Source of the DNA: Seminavis robusta
Lineage: Eukaryota > Bacillariophyta > Bacillariophyceae > Naviculales > Naviculaceae
Direction of reading: 5' to 3'
Assembly: GCA_903772945.1 (NCBI GenBank)
Contig: CAICTM010000977.1
Coordinates: 1-40,913, forward strand
Length of the DNA stretch: 40,913 nt
Of the stretch, positions 20,343 through 30,369 are shown piece by piece (the stretch's first letter is position 1; the number at the start of each line of letters is the position of its first letter). A model generated the notes under the pieces. That model was not told where the DNA came from. It did no database searches and saw only the letters and a program-made list of their open reading frames with translations. The position numbers and the translations under genes were made by a program.

Positions 20343-21923
20343 ATGATGAAGGATGAGACGGCAATAGAACCCAAAAATGTGATTGTAACGGTCGAAAATG
20401 CAGATGGGGATCCAGAAACGCAACTGGAGAAGAACCAGGAGATAGAGTTAGTGGACGCCACAGAAAAGACATTGGCGATTGAAGATGGAAGCCACAGCAT
20501 GGGCAATGCTGGTCCCTTTAGCACCAGTGGCGAGGAAGAAGAAGAGGAAGAAGAAGAAGAGCCGAAGCGTAATCCTTGGTACCAGCATCCCAGAATTGTG
20601 GAACTCTACCGAAAAGCAGACTGGTGGACTCTCTGGATTGGACTGGCTTCGTTTGGATTGGCTGTCGCTTTGGTCTTTGCCATTCCTCTCGAAGGTCGCG
20701 TCAAGTATGTCGTTCCTCAACCGAAGACGTGGCATACCAACCCATTCGATGCGTGGGATCTCTACAATCTTATTGGTATTCCCTTGCTCCTGTTGGCTTT
20801 CCTCGTCTTTTATCTGGTCTCTCTTAAAGCCATGGGAAAGCTGGATGGTCACATGACTGCCTATGTTGGTGGCTATTTCGTCATGGCTCTCATTGGAACC
20901 ATTGCTTTCTGGCTTGGTCGGAATCAGTGGTGTAGTGAACACGGACTTGGGTATGCTGTCTTTGCGATCCTGTTGGGCATGATTGTCAGCAACTTGACTG
21001 TCCTCGTGGGCAAAGAAGAGTCCATTGAATGGCTTCAGAAGAAGGCAGCCAAAGATGGAGAGTACTTTATCAAGTGCAGTTTAGTACTTCTGGCGGTCGA
21101 GTTGACGGTTTTGGCGGAAGTCGGTGGTCCAGCCATGATAGTATCTTGGGTTGGATCACCAGTGGCAATCATTGCTGGATTTTTCATTGGCACTCGCGTG
21201 TTTGGCTGCAAGGACACGCTGGCAATGCTGATCGCAGTCGGAGCTTCTTGGTGTGGAGCTTCCGCCATTAGTGCTGTGGCACCTGTGGTACTTGCCTCCA
21301 GCGAAGATGTGGCTCTGGCAATCAGTGTTGTTGCCTTTTTCACCGTTATCTTCACCTTTGTTCAACCTTATGTTGCCATCGCGGTTGGCATGCCGGACGA
21401 TGTGGCCGGTGCCTGGATTGGAGGATCCGTTGATCAAACTGGTAATGTGGTGGTGTCAGCAGCGATTATATCTGATGAAGCCGCAGAGGTTGCAGGGATT
21501 GTCAAAATGGTACTGAATGCTGGCATGGGAGTGATGGCAAGTGTGATTTCGTGCTATTGGAGTGCTTTCCGCGTGTCTCCCGACGAAAGCGGTAAGGAGC
21601 CACCCAAGTTTAGCATTGTCATGCTTTGGGACAAGTTTCCAAAGTTCACTCTAGGGTTCATCATCACTTCTGTGATCTTGACTTGCATGATGCAAGAGCT
21701 GGATGGTACGTTGGAGGGAGATGCACTGCCGCGAGCAGTGTCCACACTTAACAAATGGTGGTTTGCCATTGCGTTTGTGGGTATTGGGCTTACCACCAAC
21801 GTCAAAAAGCTGTTCCAAGAGGCATGGAGGAGTGGCATCATTCAAGTCTACCTCGTTGCAAACACAATTGATATCTTCATGGCATTGGGTTTGTCGTACT
21901 TGGCCTACAGGGTTGTGGAGTAG
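20343..21923 (+). CDS. YeiH/UPF0324-type membrane transporter (putative anion exporter)
   Basis: A single exon of 526 residues. The first 75 residues are acidic and soluble, ending in a run of about ten Glu (64-72). The rest is a membrane domain with roughly ten helices. Helix-associated signatures match the YeiH (Cons_hypoth698, UPF0324) family: AVGASWCGASAISAVAPVV (297-315), AGAWIGGSVDQTGNVVVSAA (354-373) and DEAAEVAGIVKMVLNAGMG (377-395). Bacterial members are about 350 residues and are annotated as putative sulfate exporters, with little experimental proof. The extra N-terminus and the insert around 116-140 (YVVPQPKTWHTNPFDAWDLY) are eukaryotic additions or belong to a long subfamily. Substrate unknown. 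The absence of introns would fit a bacterial origin, but many diatom genes lack introns. The start at 20343 is followed by a second Met. Confidence 0.82.
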   Translation: MMKDETAIEPKNVIVTVENADGDPETQLEKNQEIELVDATEKTLAIEDGSHSMGNAGPFSTSGEEEEEEEEEEPKRNPWYQHPRIVELYRKADWWTLWIGLASFGLAVALVFAIPLEGRVKYVVPQPKTWHTNPFDAWDLYNLIGIPLLLLAFLVFYLVSLKAMGKLDGHMTAYVGGYFVMALIGTIAFWLGRNQWCSEHGLGYAVFAILLGMIVSNLTVLVGKEESIEWLQKKAAKDGEYFIKCSLVLLAVELTVLAEVGGPAMIVSWVGSPVAIIAGFFIGTRVFGCKDTLAMLIAVGASWCGASAISAVAPVVLASSEDVALAISVVAFFTVIFTFVQPYVAIAVGMPDDVAGAWIGGSVDQTGNVVVSAAIISDEAAEVAGIVKMVLNAGMGVMASVISCYWSAFRVSPDESGKEPPKFSIVMLWDKFPKFTLGFIITSVILTCMMQELDGTLEGDALPRAVSTLNKWWFAIAFVGIGLTTNVKKLFQEAWRSGIIQVYLVANTIDIFMALGLSYLAYRVVE

Positions 21924-22440
21924 CTGGAGGCCTACCAGGTCAGACATCTCAGGGGACCTTTTGTGAATCTAGTACCGCGAGGGCTCCGCATCCTTACTTC
22001 GTTTTGGCTTGGTAGAGTTAAAGACCAACCTCCCAGATGTACTAAAACATGCAACTAGCTAGCAAGTGTTACAATTATGTTGTCAGCGACATGTTGGACC
22101 AGCCAGCCCAAGTTGGCGAGCCGTGGTACATCTGCAGGTCATGCATAACTCCCAGCTTACCTGAAGTATCGCGATGACAAATAGATGATACCAATAGGGT
22201 GTCAAGTACCTGTTACCTAGCTACCTCAGGCAGTGATATTAGGACGCACCGTACAGTAGCATAGCTTCCTTTGTTGTGGTGTATGCCAGCAGCTGACTGT
22301 GTTTCTTCCTGCATGCGGATTGGCCTACCGGCATCGTTCTTTAGCGATGCCAAGTCTTCGTTCTGGAACAATGTTTCTTTGAACATGCACTGCTTCACAA
22401 CTCTGACCATGTCAAACACCACCAGTATCTGGTACTCTCT
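21924..22440. other. Convergent intergenic region
   Basis: It lies between the 3' ends of the YeiH-like gene (+) and the KDEL protein gene (-). Only terminator and UTR sequence is expected here, and no ORF or RNA is supported. CTAGCTAG is at 22055-22062. Confidence 0.5.
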
Positions 22441-23019
22441 CTACAACTCATCCTTTCCAGAGGAGGCAGCTGCTTGTTTTTGCAGTTCATTCCATATAAA
22501 TCGTAGTTCCTTTTCCCAAGCATCTTTGTCGCTCTTGTAGAGTGCTGCATCGTTCGCAGAGAGCTGTCCCGATTGAATCACGGCCTCCAAGATCAAATCT
22601 TGTTTTTCCCATATGGTTTCCCAGTTGGATTTTCCCAGCAACTTGAGTGCGTCTTGAGTGGCCGCGGCAACTTCATCCTCGGAAACCATTTCCTTCAGCG
22701 AAGACTGAATGTCGGACGTTTTGAGATTGGGAATTTCTTTCATGACGTCTCGAATGGCCGATAGCGTTTCCGGATCATCTCCCAACATTTGAGTCAGCTC
22801 CTTCATGGTTTCTTCCATTTCTTCGGGTGACATGCCCGCAAAGATTTCCATGGCAGCGAGAAGTTCTGGGTCATTTTCTAGATCAAGTTGGTTCTTCGTA
22901 TTATGATTTCCATCCTTTGCTTTGTCCTTGTCCTTCACACCAAATTGGGCACGGGCCGTCATCAACATCAGCAGCAGGAGGGCGATAAAGAGGCATTGTC
23001 TTGACAGAAAGGAGATCAT
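22441..23019 (-). CDS. ER-lumenal helical protein with C-terminal KDEL
   Basis: A single exon of 192 residues. Residues 1-24 form a clear signal peptide (hydrophobic core CLFIALLLLMLM, cut after TARA). The mature part is charged and almost wholly helical, with a Lys/Asp-rich linker (28-45), then DPELLAAMEIFAGMSPEEME (50-69) and two similar helix units (METMKELTQML-type and AIRDVMKEIP-type). Near the end are two Trp in NWETIWEKQD. The last four residues are KDEL, the classical ER-retrieval signal, right before the stop. There is no Cys in the mature protein, so it is not a disulfide isomerase, and no known chaperone domain is seen. A co-chaperone or Ca2+/client-binding role in the ER lumen is inference. 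It is divergent from the DNL zinc-finger gene. Confidence 0.85.
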   Translation of the reverse strand: MISFLSRQCLFIALLLLMLMTARAQFGVKDKDKAKDGNHNTKNQLDLENDPELLAAMEIFAGMSPEEMEETMKELTQMLGDDPETLSAIRDVMKEIPNLKTSDIQSSLKEMVSEDEVAAATQDALKLLGKSNWETIWEKQDLILEAVIQSGQLSANDAALYKSDKDAWEKELRFIWNELQKQAAASSGKDEL

Positions 23020-23355
23020 CTTCCATTACGCTGCACTCTGCAAAGCACGGAGCTGCGAAAAATGAGGGCGATTGGTGGTTCAACACTGCCAAGTGGAAGA
23101 TGTGAGCCTTATAAATCTGCTGGCTTCGCTTGACTTTTTACACTCAGTCAAAATGGAAGTGCGTATCTTATTTTCGCCCCAGAGAAATCCGACGTCAATG
23201 ATGCTCTTTTGGAAATTCTGTTGCAATCCGTTCTGCTTTTGTTTGTTCTTTACCCAAGCATATGCCATAATTAAGATGCTAAAGGGGTATACTTTGTCCC
23301 ATTATCTCCCGTCCGTTGTCCATTCAGTTCGCTCTCCATTCTACCTAGCTACAAG
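23020..23355. promoter_or_regulatory. Shared divergent promoter region (KDEL protein / Hsp70 escort)
   Basis: There are 336 bases between the two start codons on opposite strands, so both promoters must lie here or overlap the 5' UTRs. No TATA box or known factor site can be named with confidence. Confidence 0.5.
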
Positions 23356-24049
23356 ATGATGACAAGGTGCATTTCGTTGCTGATAGGCCTCCTGATGGTA
23401 GCCGAATGTTCTGCTTTTCTACCTCGCCACGGTACCTTCACCAACGGACGATTGGCATTGGAGCCCACAATAACGCTGGAAGCAAGACGGCGGAACCGAA
23501 GCTCAGAAGAAGACGCATCTGCATCCGACAGCAGCAACAAGGAAATCCCTCAGCTACCCTCGTTTGGATCTTCTTCCTTTGATGCTGCTGCCGCAGTGCA
23601 ACGGAAGATCTCGGGAGAGGACTCTCCAGACCAAGCTTTGATGGGACGGAAAATGCAGTTGCAGTATACCTGCAAAGTGTGCGAAACCCGGAATGTTCAT
23701 AAGGTCTCCAGAATTGGTGAGTCCAAGAAATTCTCGGATTGGAGCAGCAGCTTTCTTTTGTCTTTTTCTACCCGGTCCTAACAATGCCTGATACATTATT
23801 TCTTTAGCCTACCAAAAGGGAGTGGTCATTACTGTGTGCAAGGGCTGTATGAGCCAGCATTTGATTTCGGACAATCTGGGATTCACGCAACAATTTGATG
23901 GCAACTTGGAAGATTATTTCAAGGAACAAGGATCAGAAGAGTCTGTGCAACGAGTCTCCAAAGACGTCTTTAACCTGGAAAAAATCATGGGAGTGGATAC
24001 CACATCTGGATCCATCTTGGGAGAAGACGGAACTGCACAGATGGAATAA
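23356..24049 (+). CDS. Plastid-targeted DNL-type zinc-finger protein (Hsp70 escort, HEP/Zim17 family)
   Basis: Two exons, 23356-23716 and 23808-24049, with a 91-bp GT-AG intron (phase 1), give 200 residues. Residues 1-20 are a signal peptide (CISLLIGLLMVAECSA) followed by F21-LPRHGTFT, the Phe-first transit peptide of diatom plastid proteins. After a Ser/Glu-rich linker, residues 104-146 form the DNL zinc finger: C106-x2-C109, C131-x2-C134 and the defining DNL at 142-144 (YTCKVCETRNVHKVSR and QKGVVITVCKGCMSQH). Family members bind the ATPase domain of organellar Hsp70 and keep it soluble and active. The paralogue here should serve stromal Hsp70. The intron splits the finger between its two Cys pairs. 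The acidic tail after 150 is unremarkable. A second Met directly follows the first. Confidence 0.92.
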
Positions 24050-24387
24050 TGGCTGTGGATGGCCAGCAATCTACAGATTTGAGGATTTGGTAGCCTTAGA
24101 ACAGCATTCGCAGTGTAGAGAGAGAGCGAGTTTGTGAGACAAAGAATGAATAATAGAATCAATCAGCCTAAAAGTTAAGCGAATAGAGGTAGGGTAGAAC
24201 GGAAGTTTAGAAGAGGACAGAAGCAGATGATGCCCCAAGGAAGTGCTGTGTTGGAAACATTAGGATCGTAGGCCATCTTAGGAACGTTTCTGGTGGCTTC
24301 TGAGGGTATACCGTACTAATAGGTCGGGTAGAGAGAAAATAGAATTTTTGGTCGCCATAGTTGCAAATGTCCCGTATGTAGGTTTGC
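24050..24387. other. Convergent intergenic region
   Basis: It lies between the ends of the DNL zinc-finger gene (+) and the SPOUT1-like gene (-), and holds only 3' UTR sequence. Nothing recognised. Confidence 0.5.
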
Positions 24388-25922
24388 CTATTCTGAGTCT
24401 TCACTGTTGCTATCGCTGCTTTCCTCAGACACTGCTCCGTCCGAAAACTCCACTACTGGTGCGTTCTCTCCTTTGCCTTTCTCCGCTTCACTGCTATTGT
24501 TTGGGCCCATTGTTGCACCACTGGTAGCCAGGTGAGGGCTGAACTTTGCTAAGCCGATCAAAACAGCCTCCTCCGTCCGAATGGTACGGCTACCTTGAAA
24601 TGGGCAGATATTGACCCTGAATTTCGACACCACACAAGCGGACGGCGGAGAAAGCAGAAGTGTCAATCAATCATCATACATGAATTCGTATATCACAAAT
24701 ACAAGAACGAGCGTACCACAGATCAAACAAGTTTTTGCTTTCTGAACCCGGCAACTTGCTGGTTTCATCGGCATCAATACATTCCTCAATGCCAGCGACT
24801 CCTCCAAAGACAATCAAAGAGTGAGCGAACTGTGGCAAGGAGAATTTGGGGTCTTCAATATTCGCATCTCCTCGTTCACTGGTTCCAATTTTCAAGTCAT
24901 AACCGCCCTCAAAAGGACATTCCTCAAAGACATTCTGGATGGAATCTGCAATGCGAGTGGTGTAACCCCAGTAGGTCCCATTGTCTTCTCTGGGGGCTGC
25001 TGGGGAGACTACCTTGCCCGACATTTTCTTTCCAGGACGGCCATAGTCCTTTGGGTCCAACTCCACAGTACATCGGATACCCGGTGGGAGAGATCGGTCA
25101 ATCCTGGGTATCAAGATCACATAGAGCATCTAGTTGGAATATCGTTCCGGGTTTGGCAAGTGCAAATAAATAAATAATGGTACCAGGCTTTACTTACACA
25201 ATGGGACGGTTTCTCACGCCACAATTGACAAGGTTGCTTGTCTCTTCTTCGTTGCCCTTTGGTTTCAGAACAGCGCCCTCTCGGTACTTGCATCTATCTT
25301 CCGCTCTTACATGATGGGGTGCATCAATCGGAGGTAACAATCCTGCAAATTGTAGGTCTGGATGCTGTGGAAAAAAGGTCCGTCGGAGATACTGAGGACA
25401 CTCGCAATACTGCAGCACCCGCGACAAAAAGGCACACGAAAAATCGACCGATTTTTCGCCAGCATTGTTGGCTTCTGACTTGTTGTTGTTGTTGTTCCGT
25501 TTGGATAATTTATCATCAAAGACCACGACTTCATCCACATGATAAATGGTACAGGCGCGTGCAATTTGTCCCACCAAATGCGTCTTTAACTCTCGTGTCT
25601 GGCAATTCGAAAGGACGCTGCCTGGTAAGGCAATGCTCAGAGTGGAAAACCGGGGTTTATTCCGACAGGGAACTTGGTCCATGACACGGCCAAAGCGGTG
25701 CTGAGATTTCTGTTCATGATTCTTCTGTTGTTTCTTTTTCTTGTTGTTGCCTTCTCGTTTGCCCTTTTGGTCCACACTCTTAGTTTTCGAGTTTTTGGGC
25801 TCCTTGCTTCGCGGTCGAACCCCGCCTGATTCTTCAATCCTTTGTCGTTTGCGCAACTTTCCTTCTTCCTTCCTCTCTTTCCGGCTCTTGGAATTACTAC
25901 TATCTTCGGGTTCGTCCGCCAT
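24388..25922 (-). CDS. SPOUT1/C9orf114-type RNA methyltransferase
   Basis: Three exons on the minus strand, 25922-25198, 25103-24717 and 24616-24388, with GT-AG introns of 94 and 100 bp (both phase 2), give 446 residues. Residues 1-80 are a Lys/Arg-rich tail that probably contains nuclear localisation signals. From about 90 (RFSTLSIALPGSVLSNCQTR) the sequence follows the SPOUT1 (C9orf114, DUF171) family: ARACTIYHVDEVVVFDD (121-137), KYREGAVLK with NLVNCGVRNRPI at the end of exon 1, WGYTTRIADS (287-296), KIGTSERG (313-320), HSLIVFGG (336-343) and the knot region CPFQGSRTIRTEEAVLIGL (374-392), where SAM binds. The enzyme class transfers methyl groups from SAM to RNA and acts in the nucleus or at spindle/centrosomes in animals. 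The Ser/Glu-rich tail after 400 is specific to this copy. All joins preserve the family alignment. Confidence 0.93.
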
Positions 25923-27524
25923 TTTCGAAGTTGCTTGTGCTTTGTCTGATCAGAATGGAGCTTGCTTGCTAGTAGTAGAGCTCGGGGATGGAGAGATCGA
26001 CAGCCATGATGCAACGACGGAGGCAAAGATACAAAACCCATGACTGAGGAATGGCCAGAAATGGACATGACAAGATGGATCAGCTGGCTTCTTTTACACT
26101 GCGGGGTTTATCCAGGGTTACTCGGCATTTTGTCTATTTAAGCTGTTGTGTCTGATTACAGAGTTGCTTAAATGTTCTATGCTCCTTAGAAAAAGTGGCT
26201 TATGTCTCACAATGTCTCACTTTGTCCACCAATGTCTCACAATGTCTCACTTTGTCTACCAATGTATCATTTTGTATACTAATGTCTACCAATGTATCAC
26301 TTTGTCTACTACTCCGGAGTAATGTCTACAAGGTAGTGTAAAACAGTACAAAAATGTCTCACAATGTCTCACTTTGTCTACCAATGTCTCTCAATGTCTC
26401 ATTTTGTCTACTAATGTATCTTTTTGTATACTAATGTCTACCAATGTATCACTTTGTCTCCTAATGTCTCCTAATGTCTTAAATCTTTTCAATGGTCTGT
26501 AGACATTTCCATAAGTCAAAGGATCACCTTATTGCCAAAAGGCAAACAGACAGAATGCCGAGTAACCCAGACGTGGTACCACCGATACAGTCTTTACAGT
26601 GTTTGGTTACTTACCTCCAGTTTTGAGAAGGTGGATAAACATGGGATGCCGAAACAGAGTGTACTATTCTCAGTCACTTTCAAAGCACCTATTTATTTTA
26701 CCTTCTTTTACTTGCATGTTGGATCTTGCAAAAAGCAATCAGTGCTACTAGTACTAGCTAGACCTAGATCACCACCATGCATCCATCAATCTGTGGCTAT
26801 GCCGAAAATACCATTCTAGCTAGTAAGGCAGCCGCTGCGTGAATCCTCAACTTGCGTTCCTTCCTGGTGGCTCTAGTAAGCTTGGCCTCTTGAACAGATA
26901 CAGCCTCCACACCAGCACACTTTGCGATTTAATCATGCCTTGCTGATCCTACAACATGTATTCCAGGTCCACCCTTCATGGTACCAGTGCGGCCAGCGGT
27001 TGTTTGACACACGTACCGGTGGGGTGCATAAACTGGTTAACATCATTTGAGTGGTCCCGTCGCCCCTTGCTGTCGAATGGGCACCAATCGTGCTATATTA
27101 GTTGATCCATTAGTGTCTCTCCAAATGTTTTCTTGTGAGCATGAACGCAACCATGTGTTATGGGGTTGATAATTTACTCGGGGTGGACACGGCCTGGACA
27201 CCACTGATGGACTTTCTTCATCCATCCTCGGTCCTTTTCCCCAAACCATTCGAGACCAGTGTTTCGAGCGCTTTACGAGCAAGAGCGTGCGGATTATTTA
27301 TTTAACAATCTTAGTTTGACGAGTCATGCTTCGCAGACCTACAGCACAACATGTTTACCTACCAGTTCAGCCCACAGCCCACATGCCCTCCCTGTACATG
27401 TACCTTCCGAGTGACAGTCTCCAAATCGTTTGCCCATTTTCTGATGAAGAGAGGGTTGAAAGCCAAAAATCTTCCTTCGTGATCATATCCAGCCGTATAT
27501 TGATTGATTGATTGACTGTCGACC
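25923..27524. other. Intergenic region with a minisatellite
   Basis: No gene is supported in 1.6 kb. It separates the divergent SPOUT1-like gene and LRR protein 2 and so contains both promoters. It holds the decamer array at 26201-26480 and CTAGCTAG at 26754-26761 and 26816-26823. Short open frames (26532-26819; 27043-27282 minus) have no coding character. Confidence 0.55.
26201..26480 (+). repeat. Decamer minisatellite with an 11-unit higher-order repeat
   Basis: Two blocks of exact 10-bp periodicity: 26201-26310 (11 units) and 26353-26480 (12 full units plus 8 bases). Units alternate between AATGTCTCAC-like and TTTGTCTACC-like forms. Units 1-11 of the second block match units 1-11 of the first in order (for example unit 8 TTTGTATACT, unit 9 AATGTCTACC, unit 10 AATGTATCAC in both), so a 110-bp composite unit was duplicated. 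A 42-bp spacer (26311-26352), starting with the palindrome ACTCCGGAGT, lies between. Confidence 0.92.
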
Positions 27525-30369
27525 ATGTTGAGCAAAGAATTCATGAACTTTGAGTCTCCGAACGCCATTGACGCTGGCGATGCGCCTCCCAGCAATCCCA
27601 ACCGTCGGGGCCGTGGCCGCCACAGCGCGAAAAGCAGCAATCAAGGTGGCTCTTCGTCGACGCGAGGACCTCGTTCCATGTCGGATCCAGTAATCCAAGT
27701 GGTGCCCAATGAGAATCTCTTTCGTGGAGAAAAGATCAAGATTGTCGATAGCAGCTCTGGCAGTGACCACAGCAGTCGCAGCGGCGGACGCAGTGCCAGT
27801 GTGGTCTCTTCTCCTGCCGGCAGTAATGTTCGCTACACCAACAACAACGCCTTTATGAATTCGTATTCGGAACAGTCCATGTTGGAATTTACCGAAGACG
27901 ATGGATCCTATGTCAAGCATGATCAACTCCCCTCTCCGGAGGATGCTCGCTTGTATGCGCAAGCCGTATTGACGGACTCTTTCCGTCGCTACAGCACCAG
28001 CACGACTGGAAGCGACGAGGAAGATCCCATTGCATTGGCATTGGAGGAAGCCAAGCCATTGTCGTCTTCGGCCGTCAACACTTGGCGTCGTCCTTCTCGG
28101 CGCAAGTCTTCCAAGGACATCCGTCAAGCTGCCATGATGTTCAAAAGCGAGGAAGACAAGCAGAACGCTCGCCGCTCTTGCATTTACTTGGTTCTCTCCG
28201 TCTTTTGCAGCATTCTCATCCTCGGCACTGCGGTCGCCTTTTTCATCATTGTCACCACGGCCAGTGTCAGCAATGCCAAGGACAATAACAGCAGCAACAG
28301 TAACAGCAACAACGATGTCTCCACCACAACCAGCACTACAGTCGACGGAGTGACCGATGAGATGATCCAATCTCCTCGCTTTCTCAAGACCATCGAGTGG
28401 CTGTCCGAACATGGAATCAGCGACATGAAGGCTCTCACCACAGAGGGATCGCCACAGTTCCTGGCTGCAGAATGGATCGCCGACACGGACAAGCTCAAAG
28501 AAGAGATCCCTGTCACTGCCGATATGAGCACCCTTCAAGGCGAACAAACGGAAACCGCGGCGCCCCATCAACCACATGCCGACCTGAGCATTGTCAACAG
28601 CAACTACACGGAAAAGGAAGCCAATGAAGCCCACCTCCGTCACGAAGCCTACGAACGGTTCTTGCAACGATACATTCTTGCCGTCTTTTACTTCGCCTTG
28701 TCGAATGAGAATGCTAACTTTGAGGAACACTGGACGCACCACTTGAACTTTTTGACCGATCAGAATGAATGCGCTTGGCACAAGGTGGAAACGGCCAACG
28801 ATGGAAAGCAATACACTGTCGGTGTCGCCTGCAATGAAAAAGGACTCGTCCAAGATATTTTCATCCCCAACAACAACCTGCAAGGCGCCATTCCCTCCGA
28901 AATACGATTCTTGCGTCACTTGGAGCTCCTTTCGCTTCGTCACAACACCATCAGCGGAACCATTCCCGCGGATATTGGACACTTGTACGCCAGTCTCCAG
29001 TATCTGGATCTTTCCAAAAACGCATTGACGGGAAGCATCCCTCCCAATGTCTTGGGTCGTCTTCATGGGCTCAAGGTCCTGGGATTGTCGTCCAACTTGC
29101 TCGAGGGAACGCTCCCCATGGCTGACTTTACCTCCTTGACACACTTGAAGACTTTGGATTTGGGATACAACCAATTCACGGGAACGGTCAAGAAGTCATT
29201 GTTCGATTTGAAGGATCTCGAGTTCCTCTACCTCGAGTACAACGAGTTTGATGATGTCATGGATTCCGATTTCTTTATCCAGCTCCACAAGCTCGAGGAA
29301 TTGACTTTGAACAACAACAAGTTCAAGTCCATCGACACTCTTCCACTCCACCTACTTTCCCATCCACAGCTGCGACTACTCGACCTTTCCAACAATTTTT
29401 TGGAGGCGTCGCTTCCATCGTCGTTCCTTGCCAGTGGCGGAAGTGTCGAGACCAGTCTAGAATATTTGAATATTCGTAACAACCAAATGAAAGGAAGCAT
29501 TCCTTTGAACATTCAAGAGCTATCCAACCTCGAATTATTGGACTTGTCTCAGAATGCCCTGACTGGAACAGTACCAGTGTCGCTAGGCAACATGAAGGAC
29601 CTGACACGCCTCCATTTGGGAGAAAACAACTTTGCTGCCGGCATGATCCCTCCCACTCTGTTCACCATTCTCAATTTGAAGCACCTCAGCATCCCCATGT
29701 CGGGGCTGACAGGCCAGATCCCGACTTGGTTTCCCATGCTGTCCCACTTGGAGTATCTGGGTAAGTCAGTTAACTGCTGTCCACGGTATTTGGCGGCGCC
29801 GTTTCTGGGGGAAAAGAACTAACACATTTGATTGCCTTCTGTTCGATGTGCAGACTTGACCGGAAATCGTCTAACGGGATCCATTCCCAGCGACATGTTC
29901 GCGATGCCAAAACTAAAGACTCTTTTGCTCGGATCCAACATGCTGAATTCCACATTGCCTCCAGCCTTTCCCCAATCGCAGCTCGGTAAGTCAATCGCCC
30001 TGCAGCTTTCCCGAACCTCACCTCTGGAGTGCATTCGGCTGACGATGCGTTCGTTGTTTTGCTGTTGCAGAAATCTTGGCTGTAGACAACAACGCCGTCA
30101 TCGGACACGCCGCCGACATCTGCGAGAACGCTGCCAACCTTCACACTTTCACCTATGGCTGCGCACAAGTCGTCTGCCACGGTGCCTGCTGCCATTCCGA
30201 GTGCTGCAGCCCTGATGCAGTTCAGAATGATCGTTCCGACGAATGCTTTGGTTCTTTGCTCTCCACCTCCTTGCAAACGTTGTACGAAGAGGAGACCCAC
30301 AGCTACCAAGCAAACCGCACGATCCTCAGCTTCTCCCCTAACCTGATCCTCCGTGACCACACCTTGTAA
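27525..30369 (+). CDS. LRR protein 2: long N-terminus, one membrane helix, extracellular LRRs
   Basis: Three exons, 27525-29760, 29854-29985 and 30071-30369, with introns of 93 and 85 bp (both phase 1), give 888 residues. Residues 1-216 are Ser/Arg-rich and disordered, with FESPNAIDAGDAPPSNP near the start and WRRPSRRKSSKD at 187-198. The membrane helix is 219-248 (YLVLSVFCSILILGTAVAFF). An Asn/Ser/Thr-rich linker, the shared EGSPQFLAAEWIADTD motif, and an N-cap (LQRYILAVFYFALSN, then DQNECAWH) precede about fourteen LRRs of plant type (LQYLDLSKNALTGSIPPNVL; LELLDLSQNALTGTVPVSLG). The tail has C807-x12-C820-x4-C-x3-CC-x3-CC. No kinase and no signal peptide: N-in/C-out is inferred. Role probably recognition or adhesion at the cell surface. 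A 563-codon antisense frame across exon 1 is a shadow of its composition. Confidence 0.9.

Noticed and set aside
26201..26480. CRISPR-like repeat array
   Set aside because: Units are contiguous 10-mers without unique spacers, in a eukaryotic intergenic region: a minisatellite.
27483..29174. A 563-codon open frame antisense to LRR protein 2
   Set aside because: It mirrors the composition of the LRR gene, has no domain, and the sense gene has homology, introns and paralogues.
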